The notes: generated from the letters alone by a model not told the origin. Positions 24,940 through 34,719 are shown, numbered from the stretch's first letter. The stretch is DNA of 64,000 nucleotides from Clostridiales bacterium (GCA_022782265.1 JALFOM010000022.1:31268-95267), one strand, 5' to 3'. Made by a program: numbers and translations.

Positions 24940-27900
24940 ATGCTCAGACTTTTCACCGGCAAGGCGGGCACCGGCAAAACCGCCGCCGTCATATCGGAGA
25001 TCGACGCCTTTGTGCGGCGGGGCAGGGGCGGCAGTATGCTCATTGTGCCCGAGCAGTACAGCCATGAGGCAGAGCGGGAGCTGTGCCGGCGCTGCGGCGA
25101 CAGCCTGTCGCTGTACGCGGAGGTGTTCAGCTTTACCGGGCTTGCCCGGCGGATCATGTCCCGCCAGGGGGGCGCGGCAGCCAGCATGCTGGATAAGGGC
25201 GGCCGGATGCTGTGCATGGCTCTGGCGCTGGATCAGGTCTTCTCCCGGCTGAAGGTCTACAGCGCGGCCCGCCGCAAGGCGGAATTGCAGGGTATGCTGC
25301 TCTCCGCGGTGGACGAGCTGAAATCCGCCGGGGTGAGCGCGGAGGCCCTGCTCTCCGCCGGGGAGCGCTGCGGCGGCGCTTTGGGCGACAAGCTCTGCGA
25401 CATGGCCCTGGTGCTGGAGGCCTATGGCGCCATCGTGGCCAACGGACATGCCGACCCGGCGGACCGGCTGGATGTGCTGGCCGCCCAGATTGCGGGCAGC
25501 GACATCGGGCCGGAAAACCATATTTATATCGACGGCTTTATTGATTTCACCCATCAGGAGCTGAATGTCATCCGCGCGCTGATGAAAAAGGGCGCGGAGC
25601 TTACGGTCTGCCTGACGGTGGACGAGCTGAAGGGGGATAACGAGATTTTTGAACTGTCCCGCCGTGCGGGGCGGATACTCTCATCTTATGCCGGGGAACT
25701 GGGCATAGAATGTGTGCAGGAACATTTTGCCGCGCCCTCCGGCAAAGCGCCGGCCCTGGGCTTTTTTGCCGACAACATGTTCAGCTATTCCTCGGCCCGG
25801 TTCCAGGAGAAAAGCGAAGCGGTGGAGCTTTATTCGGCGGAGAGCCTGACCGCCGAGTGCGAATTTGCCGCCGCCAAAGCCATTGCGCTGGTCAGGGACG
25901 GGGGCTGCCGCTGGCGGGATATCGCCGTGGCGGTCCGGGGCTTTGAGGATTACCGCACCGCCCTGGAGAGCATTTTCCGGCACTATGAGGTGCCTCTGTT
26001 TGTGACGAAAAAGAGCGAGCTGCTGTCAAAGCCCCTGCCGGCGCTGATCAGCGGGGCCTATGAGATCCTCCAGGGCGGCTGGGACGTGGACGATGTGCTC
26101 AGCTACATGGGCACCGGCCTTTCCGGCCTGAACAGGGAGGAATGTGACCTTCTGGGCGACTATGTCTTTAAATGGCAGCTCCGGGCCGGGGCCTGGAAGC
26201 GCAGTGGAGACTGGCGGCAGCACCCGGACGGCTACGGGGGAGACTACGATGAGGAGGCCCTTGCCCGGCTGGAGACCATCAACGCCCTGCGCCGCCGTCT
26301 GGCAGAGCCGCTGCTGAAGCTGGAGAAAAGCGGAGAGCTGGCGGAGGCTGCCGCCGGTCAGGCCGCGGCGCTGGCGGAATATCTCCGGGAGCTGAAGCTG
26401 CCGGAGCAGCTTTCACACCGGAGTGCGGAGCTGGAGCGGAGCGGCCGGGAGAGCCTGGCCCAGGAGTATGCCCAGCTCTGGGATATTATCGTCTCCGCCC
26501 TGGAGCAGAGCGCGGAGATCTTAGGGGACATGGAGATGGACATGACGGCCTTCAGCAGGCTGTTTATCACCATGCTCTCCCAATATGACGTGGGCAGCAT
26601 CCCGGTGTCTCTGGACCGGGTCTCCGCCGGGGATTTTGACCGTATGCGCCGCAGGAACATCAAGCATCTGATCGTCCTGGGGGCGACGGACCAGCGTCTG
26701 CCCCGGTCCGAGGAGGACGGGGGCATCTTCTCCGACGAGGAGCGCAGACGGCTTTTGGAGCTGGATATCGACATCGGCGGCGCGGGAGAGGGCGAGCTGT
26801 GGCGGGAATTTTCCCTGATCTACAACTGCCTGAGCCTGCCGTCGGAGAGTCTGAGCATGTGCTATCCCCTTTTTGACGCCGACGGGGCGGCCCTCCGTCC
26901 GGCCTTTGTGTTCAACCGGGCCAAGGCCCTTTTTGATCTGCCTGTGCGCCACGCGGATATCGGCGAGGGCCGCATGTCTGCCCCGGCCCCGGCGCTGAGC
27001 CTGGCGGCCCACGCCCTGAACGGCGGCAGTCCCCGGGAGAAGGCGGCGGCGGAGGTCTTCCGGGACAGGGAGCCGGAGCGCTTTGCCCGGCTCAGTGCCG
27101 CCGCGCAGATGAGCCGGGGCAAGCTGTCCCCCGCCGCGGTGGAGGCGCTGTACGGGAAAAAGCTCCGGCTGAGCGCCTCCCGGATTGATCGCTTTTCCAC
27201 CTGCAAGTTCGCCTATTTCTGCCAGTTCGGCCTGAAGGCCAAGCCCTATGAGCCGGCAGGCTTCAAGCCGCCGGAGATCGGCACCTTCATGCACTTTGTG
27301 CTGGAGGGCACGGCCCGGGACGCAGCGGAGCGGGGCGGCTTTGCCCGGGTGTCGGATGAGGAGCTGAAACAGATCACCCAGCGCCATGTGGAGGAATATG
27401 TCCACACGGAGCTGAACGATTTTCAGGAGAAATCCCAGCGCTTCATCTATCTGTTCAAGCGTCTTACCGCAGACGTGTACCAGGTGGTGCGCGAGATGGC
27501 GGCGGAGCTGAGAAAGTCGGACTTTGTCCCCCTGGACTTTGAGCTGGACTTCTCCAAGGCGGCGGATATCCCGCCCGTGGAGCTGAGCGGCGGTGAAGGG
27601 GCCCTGACCCTGACCGGCGTGGCCGACCGTGTGGACGGCTGGCTGCATGCGGGGAAGCTGTACCTGCGCGTGGTGGACTACAAGACCGGCCGGAAAAAAT
27701 TCTCCCTGTCCGACGTCTGGTACGGTATGGGCCTGCAGATGCTGCTCTACCTCTTTGCCCTGGAAAGGGACGGGGAGAGCCGCTATGGCAGGGAGATTGT
27801 CCCTGCCGGGGTGATGTATGTGCCGGCAAGGAACGTGATGCTCTCCGCCTCCCGGGACGAAGCGGATGAAGAGCTGGAGACAAAGCGGGTGGAGGAGGCC

Positions 27901-28272
27901 CGGCGCAGCGGCATCGTTCTGGACGATCCGGCGGTGACCGAGGCCTGGGAGCACGGGGAGGATAAACGCTATATTCCCATCCGTTTCCGCTACGGCAAGC
28001 CCACGGCGGACAGCATAGCCTCCGCCGAAAGACTGGGTCTGCTGGGAAAGCATATCCGAAAGAAGCTCACGGAGATGGCAGCCCAGCTCCGGCAGGGGAG
28101 TATCTCCGCCGACCCTTATTACCGCAGCCAGCAGGAGAACGCCTGCCTCAACTGCGACTTTTTCGACGCCTGCCATTTTACCGACGGGCAAAACGGCGAG
28201 CGCTGCCGCTATATGCCCAAGCTGGGCGCGGACCAGGTCTGGGATATGCTTGAGGAGGAGCAGAGGCGATGA
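24940..28272 (+). CDS. addB: ATP-dependent helicase/deoxyribonuclease subunit B
   Basis: 1110 residues from ATG 24940 (GGAGG six bases upstream; the ATG at 24922 overlaps that site). AddB pairs with AddA to resect double-strand breaks to a recombination-ready 3' end. Visible: Walker A-like FTGKAGTGKTAAVI at the N-terminus, VPEQYSHEAERELCRR, LFITMLSQYDVGSIP with LIVLGATDQRLPRSEEDGG, and the C-terminal RecB-type nuclease with VVDYKTGRKKFSLSDVWYGM. Four Cys for the iron-sulfur clamp are seen: one in DRFSTCKFAYFC and three in ENACLNCDFFDACHF. Overlaps addA by four bases. Very GC-rich. Confidence 0.95.
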   Translation: MLRLFTGKAGTGKTAAVISEIDAFVRRGRGGSMLIVPEQYSHEAERELCRRCGDSLSLYAEVFSFTGLARRIMSRQGGAAASMLDKGGRMLCMALALDQVFSRLKVYSAARRKAELQGMLLSAVDELKSAGVSAEALLSAGERCGGALGDKLCDMALVLEAYGAIVANGHADPADRLDVLAAQIAGSDIGPENHIYIDGFIDFTHQELNVIRALMKKGAELTVCLTVDELKGDNEIFELSRRAGRILSSYAGELGIECVQEHFAAPSGKAPALGFFADNMFSYSSARFQEKSEAVELYSAESLTAECEFAAAKAIALVRDGGCRWRDIAVAVRGFEDYRTALESIFRHYEVPLFVTKKSELLSKPLPALISGAYEILQGGWDVDDVLSYMGTGLSGLNREECDLLGDYVFKWQLRAGAWKRSGDWRQHPDGYGGDYDEEALARLETINALRRRLAEPLLKLEKSGELAEAAAGQAAALAEYLRELKLPEQLSHRSAELERSGRESLAQEYAQLWDIIVSALEQSAEILGDMEMDMTAFSRLFITMLSQYDVGSIPVSLDRVSAGDFDRMRRRNIKHLIVLGATDQRLPRSEEDGGIFSDEERRRLLELDIDIGGAGEGELWREFSLIYNCLSLPSESLSMCYPLFDADGAALRPAFVFNRAKALFDLPVRHADIGEGRMSAPAPALSLAAHALNGGSPREKAAAEVFRDREPERFARLSAAAQMSRGKLSPAAVEALYGKKLRLSASRIDRFSTCKFAYFCQFGLKAKPYEPAGFKPPEIGTFMHFVLEGTARDAAERGGFARVSDEELKQITQRHVEEYVHTELNDFQEKSQRFIYLFKRLTADVYQVVREMAAELRKSDFVPLDFELDFSKAADIPPVELSGGEGALTLTGVADRVDGWLHAGKLYLRVVDYKTGRKKFSLSDVWYGMGLQMLLYLFALERDGESRYGREIVPAGVMYVPARNVMLSASRDEADEELETKRVEEARRSGIVLDDPAVTEAWEHGEDKRYIPIRFRYGKPTADSIASAERLGLLGKHIRKKLTEMAAQLRQGSISADPYYRSQQENACLNCDFFDACHFTDGQNGERCRYMPKLGADQVWDMLEEEQRR

Positions 28273-31200
28273 GTGAATTTAAACCCACGGCGGCCCAATA
28301 CGCCGCCATCCATACAAGGGGCAGCGCCGTGCTGGTGTCCGCCGGAGCGGGCAGCGGCAAGACCAGAGTGCTCACCGAACGGCTCATGTCCTATATTACC
28401 GATCCCGAGAATCCGGCGGATATCGACAGCTTCCTGATTATCACCTTCACCCGGGCCGCCGCCGGGGAACTGCGAGGCAGGATCATGGAGGAGCTGGCTC
28501 AGGCTCTGGCCAGGGACCCGGGCGGCCGCCGTCTGCGGCGGCAGAGCGCCCTGTGCCAGAAGGCCCAGATCGGCACCATACACAGCTTCTGTGCCAGGGT
28601 GCTCCGGGAATACAGCCACGTTCTGGGCCTTGCCCCGGACTTCAAAATCGCGGACGAGGACGGGGCTGCCGCCATGAAGCGCGCCGCCCTGGAGCGGGTG
28701 CTGGACGCCTGCTACGAAAAACCGGAGGCGCACCCCGGCTTCACGCTTCTGGCGGACACGGTGGGCGCGGGCAGGGACGACAGCCGCCTTGCCGAGCTGG
28801 TGCTGACCTTGCACAGCAAAATGCAGAGCCACGCCCGCCCGGAAAAATGGGCGCGGGAACAGGTGGAGCTGCTCCACGCCGGCGCGTCTGACGCGGCGGA
28901 GACCCCCTGGGGGGCCGAGGTGCTGAATGCGGCAAAGCGCTCCGCCGCCTATTGGAGCGGGGAGCTGGACCGGCTCATGGCCCTGATGCAGGGGGAGGAG
29001 AAGATCTGCAAGGCCTATCTGCCCGCCCTGTCTGAGGCGGGGGACACCATCCGGGAGCTGCAGCGCCGCCTGAACATGGGCTGGGACAAGGCCAGAGAAA
29101 TTCTGCCCATCATCTTCCCCCGGCTGGGGATACTGAGAAATCCCCCTGATCCGGAGCTTGCGGCGCTGGTGAAATCCCGCTGGGACGCCTGTAAAAAGGA
29201 CATGAAGGCCCTGGGCGACAGCCTGTACTCCGACTCAGAAAAGCTCCTGCGGGAGATGGCGTACACCGCGCCGGCCATGGAGGCCCTGCTGGAGCTGACA
29301 TTGGATTTTGACCGGGAGTTTTCCAAAGAAAAGCGCCGCGCCGCCCTGGTGGACTACGCGGATCTGGAGCACATGACCGCCCGGCTCCTCACGGAGGAGG
29401 ACGGCAGCCCCAGCGCGCTGGCCGTGCAGCTCTCCCAGCGCTATACGGAGATCATGGTGGACGAATACCAGGACGTGAGCCGGGTGCAGGACGCCATCTT
29501 CCACGCCATCTCCCGGGAGGGGAAAAATCTTTTCCTGGTGGGGGACGTGAAGCAGTCCATTTACCGCTTCCGTCTGGCGGATCCGGAGATCTTCACCGAA
29601 AAATATCTGCGCTACGCGGATGATGAGACCGCCGCAGCCGGAGAGCCCAGGCGCATTATCCTCAGCGAGAACTTCCGTTCCCGCCGGGAGGTGCTGGAGG
29701 CGGCAAACGGGGTGTTTGGCTGCTGCATGTCCAGAGGGCTGGGCGACATCGACTATGATGACAAGGCAAGGCTCATCCCCGGCGCCCAATATCCGGGCAG
29801 CGTGCCCCCGCCGGAGCTGATGCTGCTGGAGCTGAGCGGCGCGGCGGAGGACGAGGAGTCCCCGGACAAGACCGCCCTGGAGGCCGCCATGGTGGCGGAA
29901 AAGATAAAGGAGCTGGTGGATTCCGGCGAGACGGTAACGGACCACGGCGTACAGCGGCCCGTCGAATACGGCGACATCGCCATTCTGCTCCGCTCGGTAA
30001 ACAACGTGGGCGGGGTGTACCGCCGTACCCTTGCCCAGTATGGCATCCCCGTGGGCTCCGGCCAGGGCGGAGGCTTTTTCAGCTCGGTGGAGATCTCCGC
30101 CATGATGTCCATGCTGGCGGTTATCGACAATCCCCACCAGGACATCCCGTTGATCGCGGTTCTGCGCTCCCCCTGCTTCGGCTTCAGCGCCGATGAGCTG
30201 TCCGCCATACGGACAGAGGACCGGGAACAGGACTTCTATACCGCCCTCTGCGCCGCGGCGGAGCACAACGAAAAATGCCGCAGCTTTGGGGAAAAACTGA
30301 GCGAGCTTCGCAATATGGCGGCGGACATGTCCGCCGGTGAGCTGGTGTGGCGGCTGCTGGACGAGCTGGATATGCTGGCCCTTTGCAGCGCCATGCCCGA
30401 CGGGGAGCAGCGCCGGGCAAACCTGATGGAGCTGATTGAGCTGGCCCAGCGCTTTGAGAGCAGCGGCTATCGGGGGCTGCACCGCTTTGTGCTGTGGCTT
30501 CGCCGCCAGGCGGAAAAGGGACTGGAGCCCTCCACCGGCGGCGCGGAGGAGAGCGCGGTGCAGATCATGTCCATCCACAAGTCCAAGGGCATGGAATTTC
30601 CTGTGGTGTTCCTCTGCGATACGGCCCGGCGCTTTAACAAGCAGGACAGCCGGGACACCGTGCTGGTCCACCCGGAGCTGGGGCTTGGCCCCAAGGTCAC
30701 GGATCTGGAGCGGCGGGTGGAATATCCCAGTCTGGCCAGAAACGCCATTAAGCTCCGCCTGGAGCGGGAGATGCTGTCGGAGGAGATGCGGCTTTTGTAT
30801 GTGGCCCTGACCCGGGCCAAGGAGCGGCTTTTCCTGACGGCGGCGGTGAAAAACGCGGAGCAGCTTGTGGAAAAGACCGGAGCCGCCGTGAGTCTGCCCA
30901 TGTCGCCGGAGCTGCTGGCCTCGGCCTCTTCTCCCCTTGTCTGGCTTCTCAACGCCCAGTGCATCTGCGGCGACAGGCTGAAGCTGTGCATCCGAAACCC
31001 GGGAAGGAAGGAATCTGCGGCAGCGGAGAAAAGAGCGGAGGAAAACAGGGCCGACGAAGAGAGCCGGAAAGAGCTGGAGCGCAGGCTGTCCTTCAGCTAC
31101 CCCCACCGGGAGGCGGAGGCCCTGCCCTCCAAGGTCACGGCCACCGGCCTGAAAGGACACCGGCAGCCGGACGAGGACGCGGAGGATATCTCCCCCAAGG

Positions 31201-31772
31201 GAGAGCGGAGCTTCCGTATGCCGGACTTTACGCGAAAGGACAAGCCTGTCACCGGCGCGGAGCGGGGCACCGCCACCCACCTGGTGCTGCAATACATGGA
31301 CTTTGCCAGAACAGGCAGTCTGGAAGAGATCAGGGGAGAGATCGAACGGCTGCGCGCTGCCCGCTTCCTCTCGGACCGGGAGGCTGCCGCCGTGGACGCC
31401 GGGGCCATATGCAAGCTGTTTGCTTCCGAATTGGGAAAACGGATGCTGGGGGCCGACAGCATACAAAGAGAGTTCAAGTTCTCCCTGCTCTGCGATGCGG
31501 GGCAGATCTTCGGCAGCGCCGCCGGGGAGCAGCTGCTGCTCCAGGGCGTTGTGGACTGCTGCATTGAGGAAAAGGGCCAGCTCACCGTGATCGACTACAA
31601 GACCGACAGGGTGAAAACCCCGGAAGAGATCGCTCAGCGCGCCCGGCATTACACCATTCAGCTTCAAAGCTATGCCACCGCCATGGAGCGAATCTGCGGA
31701 AAGCCGGTAAAGGAATGTGTGCTGTATTTCCTGAATGCGGGTAAAGCCGTAAGCCTGCTGCCGGAAAAATAA
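28269..31772 (+). CDS. addA: ATP-dependent helicase/nuclease subunit A
   Basis: 1167 residues, close to the usual AddA length. UvrD-like superfamily 1 helicase with AVLVSAGAGSGKTRVLTERL (Walker A), FLIITFTRAAAGELRGRI (Ia), EIMVDEYQDVSRVQ (Walker B), FLVGDVKQSIYRFR (III), IMSIHKSKGMEFPVVFL (V) and RLLYVALTRAKERLFLT (VI). The C-terminal nuclease has LTVIDYKTDRVKT with its catalytic Asp and Lys. Start ATG overlaps the addB stop. Sampled bases near 29341 are 70% G+C. Ends about 25 bases before the rpmE promoter. Confidence 0.97.
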   Translation: MSEFKPTAAQYAAIHTRGSAVLVSAGAGSGKTRVLTERLMSYITDPENPADIDSFLIITFTRAAAGELRGRIMEELAQALARDPGGRRLRRQSALCQKAQIGTIHSFCARVLREYSHVLGLAPDFKIADEDGAAAMKRAALERVLDACYEKPEAHPGFTLLADTVGAGRDDSRLAELVLTLHSKMQSHARPEKWAREQVELLHAGASDAAETPWGAEVLNAAKRSAAYWSGELDRLMALMQGEEKICKAYLPALSEAGDTIRELQRRLNMGWDKAREILPIIFPRLGILRNPPDPELAALVKSRWDACKKDMKALGDSLYSDSEKLLREMAYTAPAMEALLELTLDFDREFSKEKRRAALVDYADLEHMTARLLTEEDGSPSALAVQLSQRYTEIMVDEYQDVSRVQDAIFHAISREGKNLFLVGDVKQSIYRFRLADPEIFTEKYLRYADDETAAAGEPRRIILSENFRSRREVLEAANGVFGCCMSRGLGDIDYDDKARLIPGAQYPGSVPPPELMLLELSGAAEDEESPDKTALEAAMVAEKIKELVDSGETVTDHGVQRPVEYGDIAILLRSVNNVGGVYRRTLAQYGIPVGSGQGGGFFSSVEISAMMSMLAVIDNPHQDIPLIAVLRSPCFGFSADELSAIRTEDREQDFYTALCAAAEHNEKCRSFGEKLSELRNMAADMSAGELVWRLLDELDMLALCSAMPDGEQRRANLMELIELAQRFESSGYRGLHRFVLWLRRQAEKGLEPSTGGAEESAVQIMSIHKSKGMEFPVVFLCDTARRFNKQDSRDTVLVHPELGLGPKVTDLERRVEYPSLARNAIKLRLEREMLSEEMRLLYVALTRAKERLFLTAAVKNAEQLVEKTGAAVSLPMSPELLASASSPLVWLLNAQCICGDRLKLCIRNPGRKESAAAEKRAEENRADEESRKELERRLSFSYPHREAEALPSKVTATGLKGHRQPDEDAEDISPKGERSFRMPDFTRKDKPVTGAERGTATHLVLQYMDFARTGSLEEIRGEIERLRAARFLSDREAAAVDAGAICKLFASELGKRMLGADSIQREFKFSLLCDAGQIFGSAAGEQLLLQGVVDCCIEEKGQLTVIDYKTDRVKTPEEIAQRARHYTIQLQSYATAMERICGKPVKECVLYFLNAGKAVSLLPEK

Positions 31773-31816
31773 AACAGCCGGAAAAGCAAGAAAATCCTTG
31801 CATTAACGGCTGTGCT
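31773..31816 (+). terminator. Weak stem-loop after addA
   Basis: ACAGCCG (31774-31780) pairs with CGGCTGT (31807-31813), with an inner GCAAG/CTTGC. No T run follows and it overlaps the rpmE -35 box, so function is uncertain. Confidence 0.35.
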
Positions 31817-31826
31817 GTGTTACAAT
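31798..31826 (+). promoter_or_regulatory. Promoter of rpmE
   Basis: TTGCAT (31798-31803), 17-base spacer, TACAAT (31821-31826). Confidence 0.65.
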
Positions 31827-31896
31827 TCACCTTGCGCCATGTAACTATGCGTCTGCGCACAATCATGGCAGCACATGATGTGAGGAGTTTTTACCA

Positions 31897-32097
31897 ATGA
31901 AGGAAGGAATCCATCCCAAGTATCAGCAGACCACCATCAGATGCGCCTGCGGCGCCGTCATCGAGACCGGCTCCACCAAGCAGAACATCACCGTTGAAAT
32001 CTGCTCCAACTGCCACCCCTTCTACACCGGCAAGCAGAAGCTGGTCGACACCAGCGGCCGTGTTGATAAGTTCAACAAGAAGTACGGCATCAAGTAA
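31897..32097 (+). CDS. rpmE: 50S ribosomal protein L31 (zinc-binding form)
   Basis: 66 residues. [20 protein letters not shown] opens the protein and the four zinc ligands Cys16, Cys18, Cys36 and Cys39 are all present, so this is the zinc-requiring RpmE type and not the Cys-less YtiA/RpmE2 form. It bridges the central protuberance to the 30S head. TGAGGAG precedes ATG 31897; a strong terminator follows. Confidence 0.97.
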   Translation: MKEGIHPKYQQTTIRCACGAVIETGSTKQNITVEICSNCHPFYTGKQKLVDTSGRVDKFNKKYGIK

Positions 32098-32110
32098 TTT
32101 TGCTTATGAC

Positions 32111-32146
32111 AAAGCCTGCGTCTTTGACGCAGGCTTTTGTCATTTT
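32111..32146. terminator. Terminator of rpmE, also facing rsmE
   Basis: 11-bp perfect stem (32112-32122 with 32126-32136), three-base loop, followed by TTTGTCATTTTTC. Confidence 0.85.
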
Positions 32147-32160
32147 TCTTTTATTTTTGC

Positions 32161-32892
32161 TCAGGACAGGTTTCCGGTGGCGTACATCAGCGCGGAGACG
32201 GCGACCACCGGCGCGGTTTCGCAGCGGAGGATGCGCTCGCCCATGGAGCAGATGTGCAGTCCCACAATGCGGGCCAGGTCCGCCTCAAAGGGGGCAAAGC
32301 CGCCCTCCGGCCCGGTGACGATGGCGGCGGTCTTTACATCGGAATTGGCTTCCAGCACCGCGTTCAGCGCTTCCCGCTCCCCGGTCTCATACATGAAAAG
32401 GCCCAGCTCCTTCTGATTTGCCACGTTCAGCGCGTCGGCGTATTCCCCGGCCCAGCTCACCTGGGGGATGATGCCCCGGCCGGACTGCTTGGCGGCCTCC
32501 TCGGCAATGCGCTGCCAGCGCTCCAGCTTCTTTTCCGGCTTGTCCGGCTTTGCCACGCAGCGGTCGGACTGGAAGAACATGATCTCCGAAGCCCCGGCCT
32601 CCACGCATTTTTGAATGATATAGTCGGTTCTGTCTCCCTTGGGAAGACCGCAGAGCACCGTCACCTGTACGCTTGGCTCCGCCGGGCAGGGGACGATCTC
32701 GATTACTTCGGCCTCAACCTGCTCCTTGTCTGCCTTGACCAGGCGGCACTTATAGTCGGTGCCTTTCCCGTCGCAGATAATCATATCCTCACCGGGGCGC
32801 AGGCGCAGCACACGCACATGCTCGGCGTCACGGCCGGTCATGATCGCCATGCCGCCCAGAATGTTGGTCCCCGCCATAAAAAATCTTGGCAT
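32161..32892 (-). CDS. rsmE: 16S rRNA (uracil(1498)-N(3))-methyltransferase
   Basis: 243 residues of the SPOUT methyltransferase superfamily. Diagnostic segments: HVRVLRLRPGEDMIICDGKG (PUA-like N-terminal domain), GLPKGDRTDYIIQKCVEAGA, EEAAKQSGRGIIPQV, and the knotted SAM site AAIVTGPEGGFAPFEAD with MGERILRCETAPVVAVSAL. It methylates U1498 of 16S rRNA in the decoding region. ATG 32892 has GGAGG upstream; its own promoter lies at 32925. Confidence 0.95.
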   Translation of the reverse strand: MPRFFMAGTNILGGMAIMTGRDAEHVRVLRLRPGEDMIICDGKGTDYKCRLVKADKEQVEAEVIEIVPCPAEPSVQVTVLCGLPKGDRTDYIIQKCVEAGASEIMFFQSDRCVAKPDKPEKKLERWQRIAEEAAKQSGRGIIPQVSWAGEYADALNVANQKELGLFMYETGEREALNAVLEANSDVKTAAIVTGPEGGFAPFEADLARIVGLHICSMGERILRCETAPVVAVSALMYATGNLS

Positions 32893-32924
32893 AGAAATCC
32901 TCCGTTCCTTATGGTCTTTTTTTG

Positions 32925-32953
32925 ATTATCTCACATCTTTCACCGCTTTGCAA
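32925..32953 (-). promoter_or_regulatory. Promoter of rsmE
   Basis: Minus strand TTGCAA (32948-32953), 17-base spacer, GATAAT (32925-32930). Confidence 0.6.
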
Positions 32954-33000
32954 TAGCTCTCATATACTGTAAAGAACGAAAAACTTTTTCAAGGCGAGTG

Positions 33001-33177
33001 ATGAAGATGGATAGGGAATGGCAAAAACGCTTTGCCGGCTTTGACGATGTGTGGAAGCGGGTATCCGACAGCAAGGAGGAAAGGCTCTCCTGCCCCTGCC
33101 GGGCCCCGGACACGGCGAAGCTCATGCCCAAAAAGGAAAAGAAAAGCGCCGCCGTGCGCTTCTGCCCCAGAGGATAA
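33001..33177 (+). CDS. Small uncharacterised protein with three Cys
   Basis: 58 residues starting MKMDREWQKRFAGFDDVWKR, with AAGGCGAG three bases before an in-frame GTG-ATG. The N-terminal half is an amphipathic, W- and K/R-rich helix candidate; the second half has CPC (31-33), a lysine cluster and a C-terminal FCPRG. I recognise no family. Support: a good ribosome site, length without stops in a 58-codon frame, and a stable stem-loop right after the stop. A short divergent neighbour of rsmE; could relate to the AAA+ gene that follows, which has its own promoter. Confidence 0.5.
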   Translation: MKMDREWQKRFAGFDDVWKRVSDSKEERLSCPCRAPDTAKLMPKKEKKSAAVRFCPRG

Positions 33178-33186
33178 GCGGGTAAA

Positions 33187-33215
33187 CTGACGGGCCGTTC
33201 CTTTCGGCCCGTCAG
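33187..33215 (+). terminator. Stem-loop after the 58-residue gene
   Basis: 11-bp stem (33187-33197 with 33205-33215), 7-base loop; tail AAATCCCTT is not T-rich. Confidence 0.5.
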
Positions 33216-33222
33216 AAATCCC

Positions 33223-33250
33223 TTGACCGTGGATGGATTTGGATTATAAT
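33223..33250 (+). promoter_or_regulatory. Promoter of the AAA+ ATPase gene
   Basis: TTGACC (33223-33228), 16-base spacer, perfect TATAAT (33245-33250). Confidence 0.7.
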
Positions 33251-33287
33251 ATTTAAAGTAAGAAAAAACACACAGGAGATGAGCCTC

Positions 33288-34703
33288 ATGCCCACCACAT
33301 GGAACCGCTCGCCGGAGGAATTTCATAAAATCTATATCGCCAATACCGACGCATTTTACCGCATTGGCAGCAGCAGTCTGGCAGAGGAACTGGACAAGTT
33401 CGTGACCCAGTGCGCCCTGGGGCTATGGAGCAGGGCCGGGGGCATCACCCAGCGCCATGTGGACATGGCAAATCAGATCTACTCCAAAAACCGCCCCAAG
33501 CCCCAGTGGCTGCTGTGGACCCTCACCAGCTCCGTCTGTGAGAGCGAGGTGTTCCTGCCCCCGGTGTTCTTCTGGGATCTGGCGGAGGGCGACGCCAAGC
33601 GGGGAAGGGAATCCTCCCGCACCTTTATCCGTATGCTCACCAACATCCTGCTCTACCTTGCCGCCACGGACGACGATGTGACCTACGCCGAGGCGGAGTA
33701 CATCACCGAGTGTACGGACAAGCTCACGGCCATCTGCGATACCAGCGGCGTGAAAAAGAGCAAAGAGGCCCTGAACCCTCTGGACTATGTGACCAGCGGG
33801 GAGCCCAGCTTTACCGAGAAGCACGGCCTCCAGACCCAGAGCGCCGGCGGGGAGAACAAGAGCGTTCCGGGCAAGACGGAGGAACAGCCCAGACCCAGCC
33901 TGGAAGAGCTGATGGAGCAGCTGGACGCCCTGGTGGGGCTGGACGAGGTGAAAAAGGACGTAAAGAGCCTGGTGAACCTGATGAAGGTGCGAAAGCTCCG
34001 GCAGGAAAATGGTCTGCCCGTGCCGCCCATGTCCCTGCACATGGTGTTCATGGGCAATCCCGGCACCGGCAAGACCACCGTGGCCCGGCTCATCAGCGGC
34101 CTGTACGCCGCCATCGGCGTTCTGAGCAAGGGCCAGCTGGTGGAGGTGGACCGCTCCGGCCTGGTGGCCGGCTATGTGGGCCAGACGGCCTTAAAGACCC
34201 AGGAGGTCATCAAATCCGCTCTGGGCGGCGTGCTGTTCATCGACGAGGCCTATTCCCTGTCCTCCGGCGGAGAAAACGACTTCGGCCGGGAGGCAATTGA
34301 GACCATCCTGAAAGCCATGGAGGACCACCGGGACGATTTGATCGTCATCGTGGCGGGCTACAGCGGGCCCATGGGCGATTTTCTCTCCTCCAACCCCGGT
34401 CTGGAATCCCGCTTCAATAAGTATTTCACCTTCCCGGACTACACCGGCGAGCAGCTCATGGCCATTTTCAGCGCCCAGTGCAATAAAAACGGCTATAAGC
34501 TGACGGAGGAGAGCGAAAAGGCGGCCCGGGAACTGTTTGACCGGCTCTACGAGGAGCGGAACGAAAACTTCGGCAACGGCCGGGATGTGCGCAACCGCTT
34601 TGAAGACATGATCGTCCGTCAGTCCAACCGGGTAGCCATGATGGAAAGCCCCGGCAAGGAGGATTTGATGGCAGTGCTGCCGGAAGATCTGGAGGATGAA
34701 TAA
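33288..34703 (+). CDS. CbbX/SpoVK-like AAA+ ATPase with N-terminal TerB-like region
   Basis: 471 residues from ATG 33288; the ATG at 33279 touches AGGAG (33274-33278) and is too close, whereas 33288 is nine bases away. The C-terminal 260 residues are a single AAA+ module of the CbbX/SpoVK group: LVGLDEVKKDVKSLVNLMKV, Walker A FMGNPGTGKTTVARLI, pore region RSGLVAGYVGQTALKT, Walker B GVLFIDEAYSLSSGG, sensor LIVIVAGYSGPM and arginine-finger region NPGLESRFNKYFTFPDY. Residues about 85-150 (NILLYLAATDDDVTYAEAEY) resemble a TerB-type helical domain. Relatives remodel protein complexes; the target is unknown. It is overlapped or tightly followed by a membrane-anchored protein gene. Confidence 0.85.
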   Translation: MPTTWNRSPEEFHKIYIANTDAFYRIGSSSLAEELDKFVTQCALGLWSRAGGITQRHVDMANQIYSKNRPKPQWLLWTLTSSVCESEVFLPPVFFWDLAEGDAKRGRESSRTFIRMLTNILLYLAATDDDVTYAEAEYITECTDKLTAICDTSGVKKSKEALNPLDYVTSGEPSFTEKHGLQTQSAGGENKSVPGKTEEQPRPSLEELMEQLDALVGLDEVKKDVKSLVNLMKVRKLRQENGLPVPPMSLHMVFMGNPGTGKTTVARLISGLYAAIGVLSKGQLVEVDRSGLVAGYVGQTALKTQEVIKSALGGVLFIDEAYSLSSGGENDFGREAIETILKAMEDHRDDLIVIVAGYSGPMGDFLSSNPGLESRFNKYFTFPDYTGEQLMAIFSAQCNKNGYKLTEESEKAARELFDRLYEERNENFGNGRDVRNRFEDMIVRQSNRVAMMESPGKEDLMAVLPEDLEDE

Positions 34704-34719
34704 GACAGGAGGTCAGGCC

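Noticed and set aside
26521..31667. Long minus-strand frames (about 556 and 810 codons) opposite addB and addA
   Set aside because: Antisense shadows of the very GC-rich addAB genes.
31773..31816. Intrinsic terminator of addA
   Set aside because: The stem has no U tail and overlaps the rpmE promoter, so it is listed only at low confidence.
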